From assembly GCA_030019325.1 (NCBI GenBank), contig JASEFB010000102.1:1-5432 (forward strand): a stretch of 5,432 nucleotides of DNA. Direction: 5' to 3'. The DNA comes from an archaeon. Lineage in GTDB: Archaea; Halobacteriota; Syntropharchaeia; Alkanophagales; Methanospirareceae. The notes under the pieces were generated by a model. The model searched no databases and had not been told where the DNA came from. It saw only the letters and a program-made list of their open reading frames with translations. This document shows positions 4,938 to 5,432 of this stretch, piece after piece. Position 1 is the first letter of the stretch, and each line of letters begins with the position of its first letter. Position numbers and translations under genes: made by a program.

Positions 4938-5432
4938 ATGACAATTGACGAGATATTGCTGATAGAAGTATCAAATGAAGTATGCAATAAAGTAGGTGGG
5001 ATATACGGCGTAATTGCTTCGAAGGCAGACTTGATGATGGAAAAATTCCCGAACTACCTGACAGTCGGGCTTTACAACCCTTCGACATCGCCACATGATT
5101 TCTTACCCGGAACACCACCTATCGAAATGGATAATGTGTTCAGAACGCTTTTAAATGATGGTATTCAGGCTTATTATGGAAGCTGGAAAGGGGGAAGAAG
5201 CGCACCCACCGTTCTGTTAGATATACATGATTATATGAACCGAATATCGGATGAACGCTCTAACAAAACTATCCTGGGTGTGTCTTCTAATAATCAGGAT
5301 GGCATCCACCCGATCTATCATATTATCAAAAGAAGGAACTGGGAGCTCTTCAGGATTGATAGCTACACCGCTGATTATTTTTATAATGAAGCGATTACAT
5401 GGTCTGAAGCGGCTGGCTATCTGATAGAGTTG
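4938..5432 (+). CDS. GT3-family glycogen synthase, N-terminal part (3' end outside window)
   Basis: The frame is open from ATG 4938 to the window end, giving 165 residues of a protein that in this family is usually about 550-700 long. The start region IEVSNEVCNKVGGIYGVIASKA (9-30) matches the N-terminus of animal and fungal glycogen synthases (E-V-x-x-E-V-x-N-K-V-G-G-I-Y-x-V); Lys18-Val-Gly-Gly is the nucleotide-sugar phosphate loop. Further GT3-like segments are VGLYNP (43-48), LLNDGIQAYYGSWKGG (71-86), TVLLDIHDYM (91-100), and a Trp...Asp...NEAITWSEAAGYLIEL end (135-165). GT3 enzymes add glucose from UDP- or ADP-glucose to the non-reducing end of glycogen in the cytoplasm. The region 100-134 aligns poorly in my memory with eukaryotic enzymes and may be lineage-specific. 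The regulatory N-terminal serines of eukaryotic enzymes are absent. The ATG is supported by GGGAG two bases before TATG-like context and by the TATA box; TTG 4956 is a weaker alternative. Confidence 0.85.
   Translation, partial: MTIDEILLIEVSNEVCNKVGGIYGVIASKADLMMEKFPNYLTVGLYNPSTSPHDFLPGTPPIEMDNVFRTLLNDGIQAYYGSWKGGRSAPTVLLDIHDYMNRISDERSNKTILGVSSNNQDGIHPIYHIIKRRNWELFRIDSYTADYFYNEAITWSEAAGYLIEL

Overview
The window looks archaeal. It is AT-rich, start codons are preceded by TTTATATA-type TATA boxes at distances that predict leaderless or very short-leader mRNAs, and the genes are archaeal in style: a VapBC pair, a PaREP1/HEPN-like protein, a short HicB, a class II (MOFRL) glycerate kinase, and glycogen-synthase-type glycosyltransferases. 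The style fits a methanogen or ANME-like member of the Halobacteriota, but no marker gene in the window settles the lineage.

Left part (1-1915) is an accessory segment. It starts inside an IS4/IS5-type DDE transposase whose 5' end lies outside the window. Next comes a VapBC toxin-antitoxin pair: an AbrB/MazE-fold antitoxin overlapping a PIN-domain RNase by 40 bases. After it is a short Thr/Pro-rich reading frame that resembles debris of a surface-protein linker, then a PaREP1/HEPN-like protein with an intact R-x4-H motif.

Middle part (1935-3551) holds a complete glycerate 2-kinase on the minus strand and, divergent from it, a 74-residue HicB-like protein with no HicA beside it. The two start codons sit at equal distances from one nearly palindromic TATA element, so one site may drive both genes.

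Right part (3568-5432) is a carbohydrate-polymer locus. A complete GT4 glycosyltransferase on the minus strand diverges from the first 165 codons of a GT3 (eukaryote-type) glycogen synthase that runs off the window end. Their 206-base spacer holds a strong TATA box for the GT3 gene and an imperfect palindrome between that TATA box and the expected transcription start, a plausible operator.

Taken together, a storage-polysaccharide and glycerate-metabolism neighbourhood borders an insertion-sequence-associated cluster of small toxin/antitoxin-type genes. I saw no CRISPR array, tRNA or rRNA. Nothing here is clearly a new system. The best leads are the unpaired HEPN-like and HicB genes, the shared symmetric promoter, the palindrome upstream of the GT3 gene, and two very small reading frames.
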